The position numbers and the translations under genes are program-made. From Nitrospirota bacterium (GTDB lineage: Bacteria; Nitrospirota; Thermodesulfovibrionia; UBA6902), in NCBI GenBank assembly GCA_016215115.1, contig JACRLN010000020.1, positions 28,766 to 92,765 of the forward strand: a stretch of 64,000 nt of DNA, written 5' to 3'. Shown one piece after another: positions 52,155 to 60,072 of this stretch. Each line of letters opens with the position of its first letter. Positions within the stretch are counted from its first letter, which is position 1. The notes beneath the pieces are model-generated. The model was not told where the DNA came from, did not search any database, and worked only from the letters and a program-made list of their open reading frames with translations.

Positions 52155-53108
52155 ATGAAAGTCGTGGGGTTGGGCCAGTGTGCACTTGATCATTTATTCG
52201 TTATAGATTCATTTCCTGTCCCGGATACAAAAAAGGAGATTATTAAATGGACCATATCCGGCGGTGGTCCTGTCGCAACAGCGCTCGTCAGTCTTTCAAG
52301 ACTGGGTGTTGCCTGCGATTTCCACGGTATAATAGGCGATGATGAAAGTGGGAGGAAAATAGCAGAATCTCTCCGTTCAGAAAATATCAATATCAATGGA
52401 CTCCTGACAAGACCGCAATCCAATTCACAGGTTGCATTTATCGCAGTTGAGAAAGAAAGCGGGAGACGGACCATTTTCTGGAAAAGGCCTTCATCGGAGC
52501 CGCTGAGGCCTTATGAACTGCCTGATAATTTTCTTGACAATACAGATTTTTTGCTTGTTGATGGGTTGATGGCAGAGGCCTCAATTTACGCGGCCCGGAA
52601 AGCAAAAGAGAAAAATATTCCTGTAATGCTTGATGCAGGCAGAGTGCGCGAAGGAATGATAGAACTTGCACATATTTGCGACTATGTGGTTTGTTCCGAA
52701 GAGTTTGCAAGAGAATTAATGATTAACAACATATCATTCGATCCTGAAAAAGCCATCATTTACATAAGGTCATTTGGTACAAAAGCAGCGACAATTACCC
52801 TCGGCGATAAAGGGAGCATAACAGTCTCTGGAGACGAACTCTTTTATACTCCAGCTTTTAAAGTTGAAGTTGTTGATACTACAGGAGCAGGCGATGTGTT
52901 TCACGGAGGATATATTTATGGACTTTTGCAGAAATGGGATATAAAAGAAGTAGTGCGTTTTGCATCTGCTTTTGCAGCGCTTAAGTGCCGGGAATTAGGA
53001 GGGAGAGCAGGGATACCGGGTTTGGAAGAGGTGAAAGAATTAATGGAAACCACAGAGGGCACAGAGAATTTAAATTTAAAATTGAAGATTGAAAATTTTA
53101 AAATTTAA
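52155..53108 (+). CDS. PfkB-family carbohydrate kinase
   Basis: 317 residues from ATG 52155 (MKVVGLGQCALDHLF; upstream in-frame starts at 52119 and 52143 are less likely). Ribokinase-like fold with the glycine pair SGGGPVATALVSLSRLG and the C-terminal anion-hole motif DTTGAGDVFHGGYIYGLL, where the Asp is the catalytic base. It phosphorylates a sugar or nucleoside; the substrate is not readable. The last 14 residues (NLNLKLKIENFKI...) are translated from AAATTTAAA-type repeats. Located just after the ketosynthase gene, but metabolic linkage is not evident. Confidence 0.75.
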   Translation: MKVVGLGQCALDHLFVIDSFPVPDTKKEIIKWTISGGGPVATALVSLSRLGVACDFHGIIGDDESGRKIAESLRSENININGLLTRPQSNSQVAFIAVEKESGRRTIFWKRPSSEPLRPYELPDNFLDNTDFLLVDGLMAEASIYAARKAKEKNIPVMLDAGRVREGMIELAHICDYVVCSEEFARELMINNISFDPEKAIIYIRSFGTKAATITLGDKGSITVSGDELFYTPAFKVEVVDTTGAGDVFHGGYIYGLLQKWDIKEVVRFASAFAALKCRELGGRAGIPGLEEVKELMETTEGTENLNLKLKIENFKI

Positions 53109-53125
53109 AATCTATAATTTTCAGT
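53068..53125. repeat. AATTTAAA-type repeats at the end of the PfkB gene
   Basis: AATTTAAATTTAAAATTGAA and the following ATTGAAAATTTTAAAATTTA form short AT-rich tandem units that supply the last codons and stop of the PfkB gene and continue into the gap. Related to the arrays at 16408 and 16763. Confidence 0.65.
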
Positions 53126-53187
53126 TTCCAATTATTTTTCCCCCTCTGTGTTCTCGGTGGTAAATTTTTTTAAAAAAGGAGGGCAAA

Positions 53188-53718
53188 ATGAAAGAACTTG
53201 ACAGACAGGAAGCTTTTGAATTAGCGTCACCATTTCCTTATGTACTTGCTGTTACATTGGACAAGCGGGAAAGACCCAACATCATGGGGCTTTCATGGTG
53301 GATGTTTACATCATGGTCGCCCTTGATGATTGCTGTTTCAATCGGTCATCCAAGATATACGCATGAGTGTCTTGAGCATCACAAAGAGTTTGTCCTTTGC
53401 TTCCCCTCAGAGGGACAGGAAAAGGACGCATGGATCTGCGGTACAAAAAGCGGAAATGCAATAGACAAATTTAAAGACACCGGATTCAAGGCGATTCCGT
53501 CAAAGACAATAAAAACCCCGACTATTGACGGTGTAACGGTTTCCTTTGAATGTAAAATTGTGGAGCAGGCGGAAACCGGAGACCACACTGTTTACATCGC
53601 AGATGTAGTTGCAATGCGAGGCAATCCTGAAAAGATTATGCATCTTTATTCTATCCATTACACGAAATTGATAAGTATCGGCTCTAACGGTAGAATAAAA
53701 ATGGATCTGGAATATTAA
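53188..53718 (+). CDS. Flavin reductase-like FMN-binding protein
   Basis: 176 residues of the FMN-binding split-barrel (flavin reductase-like) family: an N-terminal ASPFPYVLAVTLDKRERPNIMGLSWWMFTSWSPLMIAVSIG, then HECLEHHKEFVLCFPSE, ending HYTKLISIG. In archaea and anaerobes such proteins reduce FMN or act as oxidoreductases. Good ribosome site AAAGGAGGG. It precedes the MBL hydrolase by 12 bases, so they form a pair. No specific substrate. Confidence 0.75.
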   Translation: MKELDRQEAFELASPFPYVLAVTLDKRERPNIMGLSWWMFTSWSPLMIAVSIGHPRYTHECLEHHKEFVLCFPSEGQEKDAWICGTKSGNAIDKFKDTGFKAIPSKTIKTPTIDGVTVSFECKIVEQAETGDHTVYIADVVAMRGNPEKIMHLYSIHYTKLISIGSNGRIKMDLEY

Positions 53719-53730
53719 ACCGGAGGAAGG

Positions 53731-54354
53731 ATGATTATCAAAAAACTTGTAGTCGGACCGCTTCAGGAGAATTGCTACATTGCCGCTGATGAGAAGACAA
53801 AGAAAGCTCTTGTCATTGACCCGGGAGACGAGCCGGACAGGATACTTGAAGTTATTAGAGACAATAACTTTGAGATCAGCGCTGTGATATTGACTCATGC
53901 CCACTTTGATCACGTAGGGGCCGCAGGGGACATAAAAAGAGCAACCAGTGCGAAAGTGTTAATTAATGATGGCGACATGGAACTGTATAAAGGAGCCAGA
54001 GATCAGGCTGCCTTCTGGGGTTATGAGGTAGATGACTTACCGGAGCCGGATGGTTTTATTAAAGAAGGCGACGAAGTCAGTGCCGGGGAATTGACATTTA
54101 AAGTTTTGCATACGCCGGGTCATAGTCCCGGGGGAGTATGTCTTTACGGCGAAGGAACTCTATTTAGCGGTGATACCATTTTTCAGGGTTCTGTCGGGCG
54201 GACCGATTTCTACGGCGGAGATATGACAAAGCTTAAAGAATCTTTTAAACGTATACTTGGTTTACCGGAAGATACAATTATTCTTTCAGGTCATGGGCCC
54301 GAGACGACGATCGAAAGAGAGAAGAGAGAGAATTTTTTCATTGAGGAGATCTGA
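53731..54354 (+). CDS. MBL-fold metallohydrolase (glyoxalase II-like)
   Basis: 207 residues with the metallo-beta-lactamase metal motif THAHFDHVGAAGD (about 56-68), HTPGHSPGGVC and FSGDTIFQGSVGRTD, ending LSGHGPETTIEREKREN. The layout is that of YcbL/glyoxalase II-like hydrolases, which cleave thioesters such as S-lactoylglutathione or related substrates. The last 17 bases overlap the 3' end of tlyA on the opposite strand. It pairs with the preceding flavin reductase gene. Confidence 0.85.
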   Translation: MIIKKLVVGPLQENCYIAADEKTKKALVIDPGDEPDRILEVIRDNNFEISAVILTHAHFDHVGAAGDIKRATSAKVLINDGDMELYKGARDQAAFWGYEVDDLPEPDGFIKEGDEVSAGELTFKVLHTPGHSPGGVCLYGEGTLFSGDTIFQGSVGRTDFYGGDMTKLKESFKRILGLPEDTIILSGHGPETTIEREKRENFFIEEI

Positions 54355-55084
54355 TTAAATATATAAAATACTCCACGTTTCCTTTTGGTCCTCTGATCGG
54401 CGAAGTTGTTACCCCTTTGACTTTAAATCCCAGTTTCTCTGATTCATTTTTTATTTTTTTCACAACCTCAAGCCGTTTGTTTTCGTCTTTCACAACCCCG
54501 CCTTTGCCGACATCTTTTCGTCCTGCTTCAAACTGTGGTTTTATGAGGGCCACTATTTCGCCCTGCGGCGCTAAAAATTCCAGAACCTTTGGTATGACTT
54601 TCAGGAGAGAGATGAATGAGACATCAATAGTTGCAATATCTGTTTTGTCAGGCACCAAATCTTCATCAAGGTATCTTATATTTGTTTTTTCGAACAAAAC
54701 AACTTTTTCATCATTCCGCAATATCCAGCTAAACTGTCCGTAACCTACATCGATCGCATAAATCTTTTTTGCCCCATGTTGTAAAAGGCAGTCAGTGAAT
54801 CCACCTGTTGATGCACCGACGTCCATTGCTATTTTATCTTTAACGTCTATATTAAATGTCTTTATCGCGTGTTCAAGTTTAAGTCCCCCGCGGCTCACAT
54901 AGGGCATTTTACTTACTACTGTTAAAACATCATCAGGCTTCACAAGCGCACCTGCTTTATCAACAGCAATGCCGTTTACCAGAACATTGCCTTCAAGTAT
55001 CAAAGCCTTTGCCTTTTCCCTGCTTTCAACAAGGCCTTTGTCGAACAATAATTTATCGAGACGGATTTTTTTTAAAGAAGACAT
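54338..55084 (-). CDS. tlyA: TlyA-family rRNA 2'-O-methyltransferase (S4 plus FtsJ domains)
   Basis: 248 residues: an N-terminal S4 RNA-binding domain (1-60, IRLDKLLFDKGLVESREKAKALI) and an FtsJ-like SAM methyltransferase (GLKLEHAIKTFNIDVKDKIAMDVGASTGGFTDCLLQHG, LIKPQFEAGRKDVGKGGVVKD). Methylates 16S and 23S rRNA. tlyA lies next to dxs and ispA in many bacteria, as here (ispA-dxs-tlyA on the minus strand). Convergent 17-base overlap with the MBL gene. Confidence 0.93.
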   Translation of the reverse strand: MSSLKKIRLDKLLFDKGLVESREKAKALILEGNVLVNGIAVDKAGALVKPDDVLTVVSKMPYVSRGGLKLEHAIKTFNIDVKDKIAMDVGASTGGFTDCLLQHGAKKIYAIDVGYGQFSWILRNDEKVVLFEKTNIRYLDEDLVPDKTDIATIDVSFISLLKVIPKVLEFLAPQGEIVALIKPQFEAGRKDVGKGGVVKDENKRLEVVKKIKNESEKLGFKVKGVTTSPIRGPKGNVEYFIYLIRSPQ

Positions 55085-55128
55085 AAGAAATTATATCCAC
55101 AGATTACGAAGATTACTCAGAATGTTCT

Positions 55129-55268
55129 ATTAATACAAACGAAATTAATAATGTTACATTTGCTGTCATACCCGCGAAGGCGGGTATCCAGAAGTCCTTA
55201 AAAACACTGGATTCCCGTTTTCACGGGAATGACGACACTAATTGTTAATGTCAATTTATTTAATGCGT
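55129..55268. repeat. Class A element, identical to 29338-29477
   Basis: 140 bases identical to the element before glgC, same orientation, unrelated flanks. It lies between tlyA and dxs. Confidence 0.95.
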
Positions 55269-55337
55269 AGTTTTATTGGTTTTATTTATAACTAATTCAA
55301 CCAGTCAAACCAATTTAACCAATGAAACTAAGTCTAT

Positions 55338-57257
55338 CTATCTACGGAAATGCGTAAAGTCTGCGGAGCTTTTTATAAAAGCCATCGCTTCTCGTGCAAT
55401 GCCTTCAGCATCAAGGCCGAGTTTTTTTCTTAACAGGTTTTGCGGTCCCTGTTCGATAAACGTATCGGGTATGCCAAGTAATTTTATTTTCAATCCTTCA
55501 ATGTCTGATTGGGAAAGATATTCGAGCACAGCGCTTCCGAAACCGCAAGAGACCGCATTTTCTTCAACCGTTAGAATATACTTTATATTTTTAGCAAGGT
55601 TGAAGATCAGATTGGTATCCAATGGCTTTACAAAGCGTGCATTAACTACACAGGCATTAATGCCGGCATCTGCGAGCAGTTGAGAAGCATTTAAAGCCGG
55701 TATAACGGTATTGCCTATTGCTACAATTAATATATCTTCACCTGTTTTTAGAGACTCTGCTTTTCCGATTGGGATAATCGTAAGTTCTTCATGTTCATCA
55801 GGAGTTGTAACAGCGCCCCTTGGATATCTTATCGCGCTGGGAGCATCATGAGATACAGCTGTCTTTAGCATGCATTGTAATTCATATCCGTCTTTTGGCG
55901 CCATCACGATCAGATTAGGGATGTGTCTTAAGTAAGACAGGTCAAATGCCCCATTGTGGGTAGGTCCGTCATCCCCGACAATCCCGCCCCTGTCAATCGC
56001 AAAAATCACAGGCAAATTTTGCAGGCATACATCATGAATGATCTCATCATAGGCCCTTTGCAGGAAGGTTGAATATATTGCAACAACAGGTTTAAGTCCC
56101 TGAGTTGCAAGCCCTGCTGCAAAGGTAACCGCATGAGGCTCGGCGATGCCCACGTCATAAAATCTCTTTGGAAAATTATTTACAAATTCAGCGAGACCGG
56201 TCCCTTCCGTCATTGCGGCAGTAATAGCAACAATACGGTTATCTTCTTTTGCGAGTTTTGTTAGGCAGTTGCCAAAGATCTCGCTATATGACTTTTTCCC
56301 TGATGAAAGCTGCTCGCCGGTTTCTATGTCGAATGGCCCTACACCATGAAAAATCCCGGGGTTTTTCTCTGCCGGCTCATATCCTTTCCCCTTTTTTGTA
56401 ATGGCATGGATCAGGACAGGCCCGGGGAACTCCTTAAATGTTTTCAGAGTCTCTATGAGTGAATCGATCTTATGCCCGTCGACAGGGCCGACATATTCAA
56501 AGCCGAGTTCTTCAAATAAGAGACCGGGAACAAATAGCCCTTTAACAGTATCTTCAGCCCTTTGCGCTATTTTAAGTACGGGCTCTCCAAATGCTGGAAT
56601 TTTTTCGAGGAATAATTTTGTCTCTTTTTTGAATTTAGTATACAGGTCGCCCATCATTATCCTTCGGAGGTATGCAGAAAGAGCCCCTACGTTCGGGGAT
56701 ATCGACATCTCATTGTCATTCAGTATAACAATAAGGTCCTTTTTTAAATGCCCTGCATGATTTAATCCTTCGAAGGCAAGTCCTGCTGTCATGGCTCCGT
56801 CACCAATTATAGCTATCACTTTATTGGGAATTTGGGATCTGAGATTCGGGATCTGGGATTTAACAATGTCCCGTGCCTCGATAATGCCGAGTGCGGCGGA
56901 TATTGACGTAGAGCTGTGACCTGTGCCGAATGCATCATGGGGACTTTCAGTAATTTTTGGAAAGCCTGAAATGCCGCCATGTTGCCTTATGGTAGAGAAG
57001 GCATTAAAGCGACCGGTAAGCAGTTTGTGCGTATAGGACTGATGCCCTACATCCCAGATCATTTTGTCTTCAGGTGAGTTAAAGACATAATGAAGAGCAA
57101 TAGTAAGGTCCACAGCTCCGAGGTTGGAGGCAAGATGGCCGCCGTTGGTTGCGACTGTTTCAATAATTATCTCTCTCAGCTCTTCAGCGAGATCTTTCAA
57201 TTCAGTGATTGAAAGTTTTTTGATGTCTGCCGGGCTTTTAATTTTTTCTATCAGCAT
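55338..57257 (-). CDS. dxs: 1-deoxy-D-xylulose-5-phosphate synthase
   Basis: First enzyme of the non-mevalonate isoprenoid pathway (pyruvate plus glyceraldehyde 3-phosphate, TPP-dependent). 639 residues. TPP motif GDGAMTAGLAFEGLNHAG...LNDNEMSISPNVGALS, the central VATNGGHLASNLGAVDL and HQSYTHKLLTGR, the transketolase pyrimidine domain GIAEPHAVTFAAGLATQGLKP and the C-terminal domain. Residues about 133-144 (VKSQIPNLRSQIPN) come from in-frame heptamers at 56834-56861. They lie next to the TPP-loop region, so this is a tolerated surface insertion. Upstream ispA and downstream tlyA form the operon. Confidence 0.96.
   Translation of the reverse strand: MLIEKIKSPADIKKLSITELKDLAEELREIIIETVATNGGHLASNLGAVDLTIALHYVFNSPEDKMIWDVGHQSYTHKLLTGRFNAFSTIRQHGGISGFPKITESPHDAFGTGHSSTSISAALGIIEARDIVKSQIPNLRSQIPNKVIAIIGDGAMTAGLAFEGLNHAGHLKKDLIVILNDNEMSISPNVGALSAYLRRIMMGDLYTKFKKETKLFLEKIPAFGEPVLKIAQRAEDTVKGLFVPGLLFEELGFEYVGPVDGHKIDSLIETLKTFKEFPGPVLIHAITKKGKGYEPAEKNPGIFHGVGPFDIETGEQLSSGKKSYSEIFGNCLTKLAKEDNRIVAITAAMTEGTGLAEFVNNFPKRFYDVGIAEPHAVTFAAGLATQGLKPVVAIYSTFLQRAYDEIIHDVCLQNLPVIFAIDRGGIVGDDGPTHNGAFDLSYLRHIPNLIVMAPKDGYELQCMLKTAVSHDAPSAIRYPRGAVTTPDEHEELTIIPIGKAESLKTGEDILIVAIGNTVIPALNASQLLADAGINACVVNARFVKPLDTNLIFNLAKNIKYILTVEENAVSCGFGSAVLEYLSQSDIEGLKIKLLGIPDTFIEQGPQNLLRKKLGLDAEGIAREAMAFIKSSADFTHFRR
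56834..56861. repeat. GGGATCT heptamers inside dxs
   Basis: GGGATCT, GAGATTC, GGGATCT, GGGATTT: four 7-base units with one or two changes, in frame in Dxs (IPNLRSQIPN on the protein). Preceded by a degenerate GGGAATTT unit. Confidence 0.85.
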
Positions 57258-57272
57258 AGTTTGTGCATTTTT

Positions 57273-57300
57273 GTAGGGGCGTATTGCAATACGCCCCTAC
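57273..57300. repeat. Class B palindrome between ispA and dxs
   Basis: A perfect 28-base palindrome with half-site GTAGGGGCGTATTG. Intergenic copy; lies immediately before the dxs start on the minus strand. Confidence 0.9.
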
Positions 57301-57302
57301 AT

Positions 57303-58190
57303 TTAATTCCTTCTTGATAAAATATATTTTGCTATCTCCCTCAAAGGGTCTGCCTTCTTATCGAAAGCGTCTAATGCCTTCAGGGACTCTTTTATAAGTT
57401 GTTCAGCTATTTTCTCCGATTTCTTAAGGCCGAATGTTGAAGGATATGTGTTTTTACCTTTTGCATCATCCGAACCAGTTGGCTTTCCGAGTTCCTCTTT
57501 AGTGCCTGTTATATTAAGGATATCATCAATGATCTGAAATGCAAGCCCTGTCTTTTCTGCATATTCTGTCAGGGATGAAAGTTTATCCGGAGAGGAATCG
57601 GCCATGATTGCCCCTATACGGACGGAAGCCCGTATAAGCGCTCCTGTTTTATGTGTATGAATATATATGATATCTTTCTTTTTTGCTTTTTTGGATTCGA
57701 GCATAATATCTGCTGTTTGACCGCCAACCATGCCTTCAGGCCCTGAGGCCTTAGATAGTTCATGGATCACGCAGATTAATTTTTCGGGATCTACCCTGGC
57801 GCCGGAAATAATATGAAAGGCATCTGTCAATAATGCATCACCTGCAAGGATCGCGGTTGCTTCCCCAAAAACTTTATGCGCGGTAGGTTTGTTTCTTCTG
57901 AAATCATCATTGTCCATTGCCGGCAGGTCGTCATGTATCAGTGAATAGGTATGTATAAGCTCAATTGACGCTGCAACAGGAAGGATATTATCCGACCCTT
58001 CCCCCACAGCTTCATAACCGGCAAGCGCCAGGATAGGTCTTATCCGCTTTCCGCCCGCCATCAGCGAATAGCCCATGGCCTTGCTCAATTGTTCCGGACA
58101 ATCTTTCCGCTTTTTTTTGGAAGCAATATATTTCTTGAGGAAATCGTCGACCGACTTCCTTTTTTGTTTTAGGTAGAGATTTAAATCCAT
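57303..58190 (-). CDS. ispA: Geranyl/farnesyl diphosphate synthase
   Basis: 295 residues of the isoprenyl diphosphate synthase family. The first Asp-rich motif is LIHDDLPAMDNDD (about 93-105, DDxxxxD), and the second is FQIIDDILNITG (about 218). KRIRPILALAG and GGQTADI are also typical. It makes GPP/FPP for quinones and undecaprenyl phosphate. The dxs-ispA order with tlyA is conserved. Whether C10, C15 or longer chains are made cannot be told from sequence by eye. Confidence 0.93.
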   Translation of the reverse strand: MDLNLYLKQKRKSVDDFLKKYIASKKKRKDCPEQLSKAMGYSLMAGGKRIRPILALAGYEAVGEGSDNILPVAASIELIHTYSLIHDDLPAMDNDDFRRNKPTAHKVFGEATAILAGDALLTDAFHIISGARVDPEKLICVIHELSKASGPEGMVGGQTADIMLESKKAKKKDIIYIHTHKTGALIRASVRIGAIMADSSPDKLSSLTEYAEKTGLAFQIIDDILNITGTKEELGKPTGSDDAKGKNTYPSTFGLKKSEKIAEQLIKESLKALDAFDKKADPLREIAKYILSRRN

Positions 58191-58401
58191 TTAAAAAGGT
58201 TCGATGAATACACAGGTATTTTTAATTCTTCATAGTATACAAAATCTTTATTACTTTTTGTTCCGGGAGACGATAGCAACCGATTTTCGCGCATGGACAT
58301 TTTTGAAATTTCTAATTACAGCTATGATATTATGTATTTATTAATAGTCCCAAAATATTATTTACCCCGTTAGAAGGGCGAATGTCTTCTAACAGGGTAA
58401 A

Positions 58402-58510
58402 CTTTATATGTCATGCCCGAGGACCTTTATCGGGCATCCAGAGATTAAGAACTACTGGATTCCCGCTAAAGACATGCGGGAATGACGCCTATAGGAATGT
58501 ACAGACTATT
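58402..58510. repeat. Class A element
   Basis: GTCATGCCCGAGG...CGGGCATCCAG and CTGGATTCCCGC...GCGGGAATGACG arms. It is divergent between ispA and the AMP-ligase gene; the rest of the gap 58191-58551 is AT-rich and shows no gene. Confidence 0.8.
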
Positions 58511-58551
58511 ATGAGAACCTTAATAAGTTATGATGTGAAGAGTAACCTATC

Positions 58552-60060
58552 ATGACACTGAGCACTTTATTATTAACAAGGGCAAAAAGTATCCCTGATA
58601 AGATTTGTATAACTTTTGAAAAGAAAAAGTTTTCTTACTTCGCAATAGACAATCTTGTCACTAATATCGCCGGTGGACTTAAGGCGCTTGGAGTTGAACG
58701 TCGCGATAGTATTGCGATTTTAATGAACAATTGCCCTGAATACATAGTTTCATATTTCGCGATACTCAGGGCAGGTGGAATATCGGTCCCCATAAACAAT
58801 TTTCTTACTCCGGATGAAATATCCTACATACTTAATGACAGCAACTGTAAGTTTCTTGTATACAATAATTCTTTTTCATCTCATGCAGAAAAGATAAAAA
58901 AAATAATTCCTTCTTTAAAAGCCGTAGATTTCGGGGAGATCCCCAATATCCCCACCATCCCCCCTTTGTTAAAGGAGGGTGAGGGAGAAAAAAATAGTGA
59001 TGAGGTTGCTGTATTGCTGTATACATCAGGAACCACAGGTTTTCCCAAAGGTGCGATGCTTACCCACCGCAATCTCTTATCCAATGCTGAAGCCAGTATG
59101 AAGGCTATGAATGTTTCAGGTAAAGACAGGATATTGCTCTTCCTCCCGTTGTTCCATTCCTTCAGCTTTACAGTATGTGTGATCCTTCCGATATATGCAG
59201 GCGCGCGAATTGTGTTGCTGAGATCTGTAAAGCCGTTTTCAAAGGTAATAAACAGTATTCTTAAAGACAGGATAACTTTATTTGTTGCAGTTCCAACGGT
59301 ATATAATATTCTTTCTAAAAAGAGGATACCGTTTATTGCGAGATGTTTACTTAAATTTTTAGTAAATATCAGGGCATGTGTATCAGGCGCAGCAGCTTTA
59401 CCGGAAGATACAATTTATGCATTTGAAAAAAGATTTAACATCCCGTTGATTGAAGGTTACGGGCTTACGGAAGCATCCCCCGTTGTTGCCGTAAATCCAT
59501 TGAAAGGCATAAGGAAGCCTGCTTCAGTCGGACCTCCTGTTCCGGGAGTCGAGGCAGTTGTTGTTGGGGAAGACGGGAAGAAATTACCTGCTGGAGAAAC
59601 AGGCGAGCTGATCATAAGAGGTCCTAATGTAATGAAGGGGTATTTTAATAAACCGCAAGAAACAGAAGCGGTATTGAGGGATGGTTGGCTTTATACCGGA
59701 GATGTGGCAAGGATCGATGAAGACGGATACATATACATAGTTGACAGGAAAAAGGATGTTATCATTATTGACGGAATGAATGTCTATCCGCGAGAAGTAG
59801 AGGATTTCATCTTGAAGCACCCTTCGGTTGAAGAATGCGCCATGGTCGGAGTTCCGGACGGCAAGGTGTCAGAGATGCCGATACTTTTTATCAAAAAAAG
59901 GGGAGATGCGGTCATTGAAGAAAATGAAATAAGGAATTACATGAAAGGACGTATAGCACAGTTTAAGAACCCAAAGAAGATATTTTTCATCGATGAATTC
60001 CCAAAGACGGCTACAGGAAAGATAAAAAAGACTGAATTACGAAAGCAGAAGCTTAGTTAA
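58552..60060 (+). CDS. AMP-dependent acyl-CoA synthetase/ligase
   Basis: 502 residues, ANL superfamily. Adenylate motif LLYTSGTTGFPKGAMLTHRN (about 155-175), core EGYGLTEASPVVAVNP, GWLYTGDVARIDEDGYIYIVDRKKD and the C-terminal catalytic Lys in PKTATGKIKKTELRK. It activates a carboxylic acid (a medium or long fatty acid by family resemblance) with ATP and CoA. Residues about 128-146 (EIPNIPTIPPLLKEGEGEKN) correspond to an in-frame class D repeat (58936-58990). The chain length specificity is unknown. It is not clearly linked to the ACP cassette. Confidence 0.88.
   Translation: MTLSTLLLTRAKSIPDKICITFEKKKFSYFAIDNLVTNIAGGLKALGVERRDSIAILMNNCPEYIVSYFAILRAGGISVPINNFLTPDEISYILNDSNCKFLVYNNSFSSHAEKIKKIIPSLKAVDFGEIPNIPTIPPLLKEGEGEKNSDEVAVLLYTSGTTGFPKGAMLTHRNLLSNAEASMKAMNVSGKDRILLFLPLFHSFSFTVCVILPIYAGARIVLLRSVKPFSKVINSILKDRITLFVAVPTVYNILSKKRIPFIARCLLKFLVNIRACVSGAAALPEDTIYAFEKRFNIPLIEGYGLTEASPVVAVNPLKGIRKPASVGPPVPGVEAVVVGEDGKKLPAGETGELIIRGPNVMKGYFNKPQETEAVLRDGWLYTGDVARIDEDGYIYIVDRKKDVIIIDGMNVYPREVEDFILKHPSVEECAMVGVPDGKVSEMPILFIKKRGDAVIEENEIRNYMKGRIAQFKNPKKIFFIDEFPKTATGKIKKTELRKQKLS
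58936..58990. repeat. Class D repeat inside the AMP-ligase gene
   Basis: GAGATCCCCAATATCCCCAC on the left and AAGGAGGGTGAGGGAGAAA on the right are the class D arms. The stretch is translated in frame (IPNIPTIPPLLKEGEG). Confidence 0.75.
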
Positions 60061-60072
60061 AAAAATCTCTTT

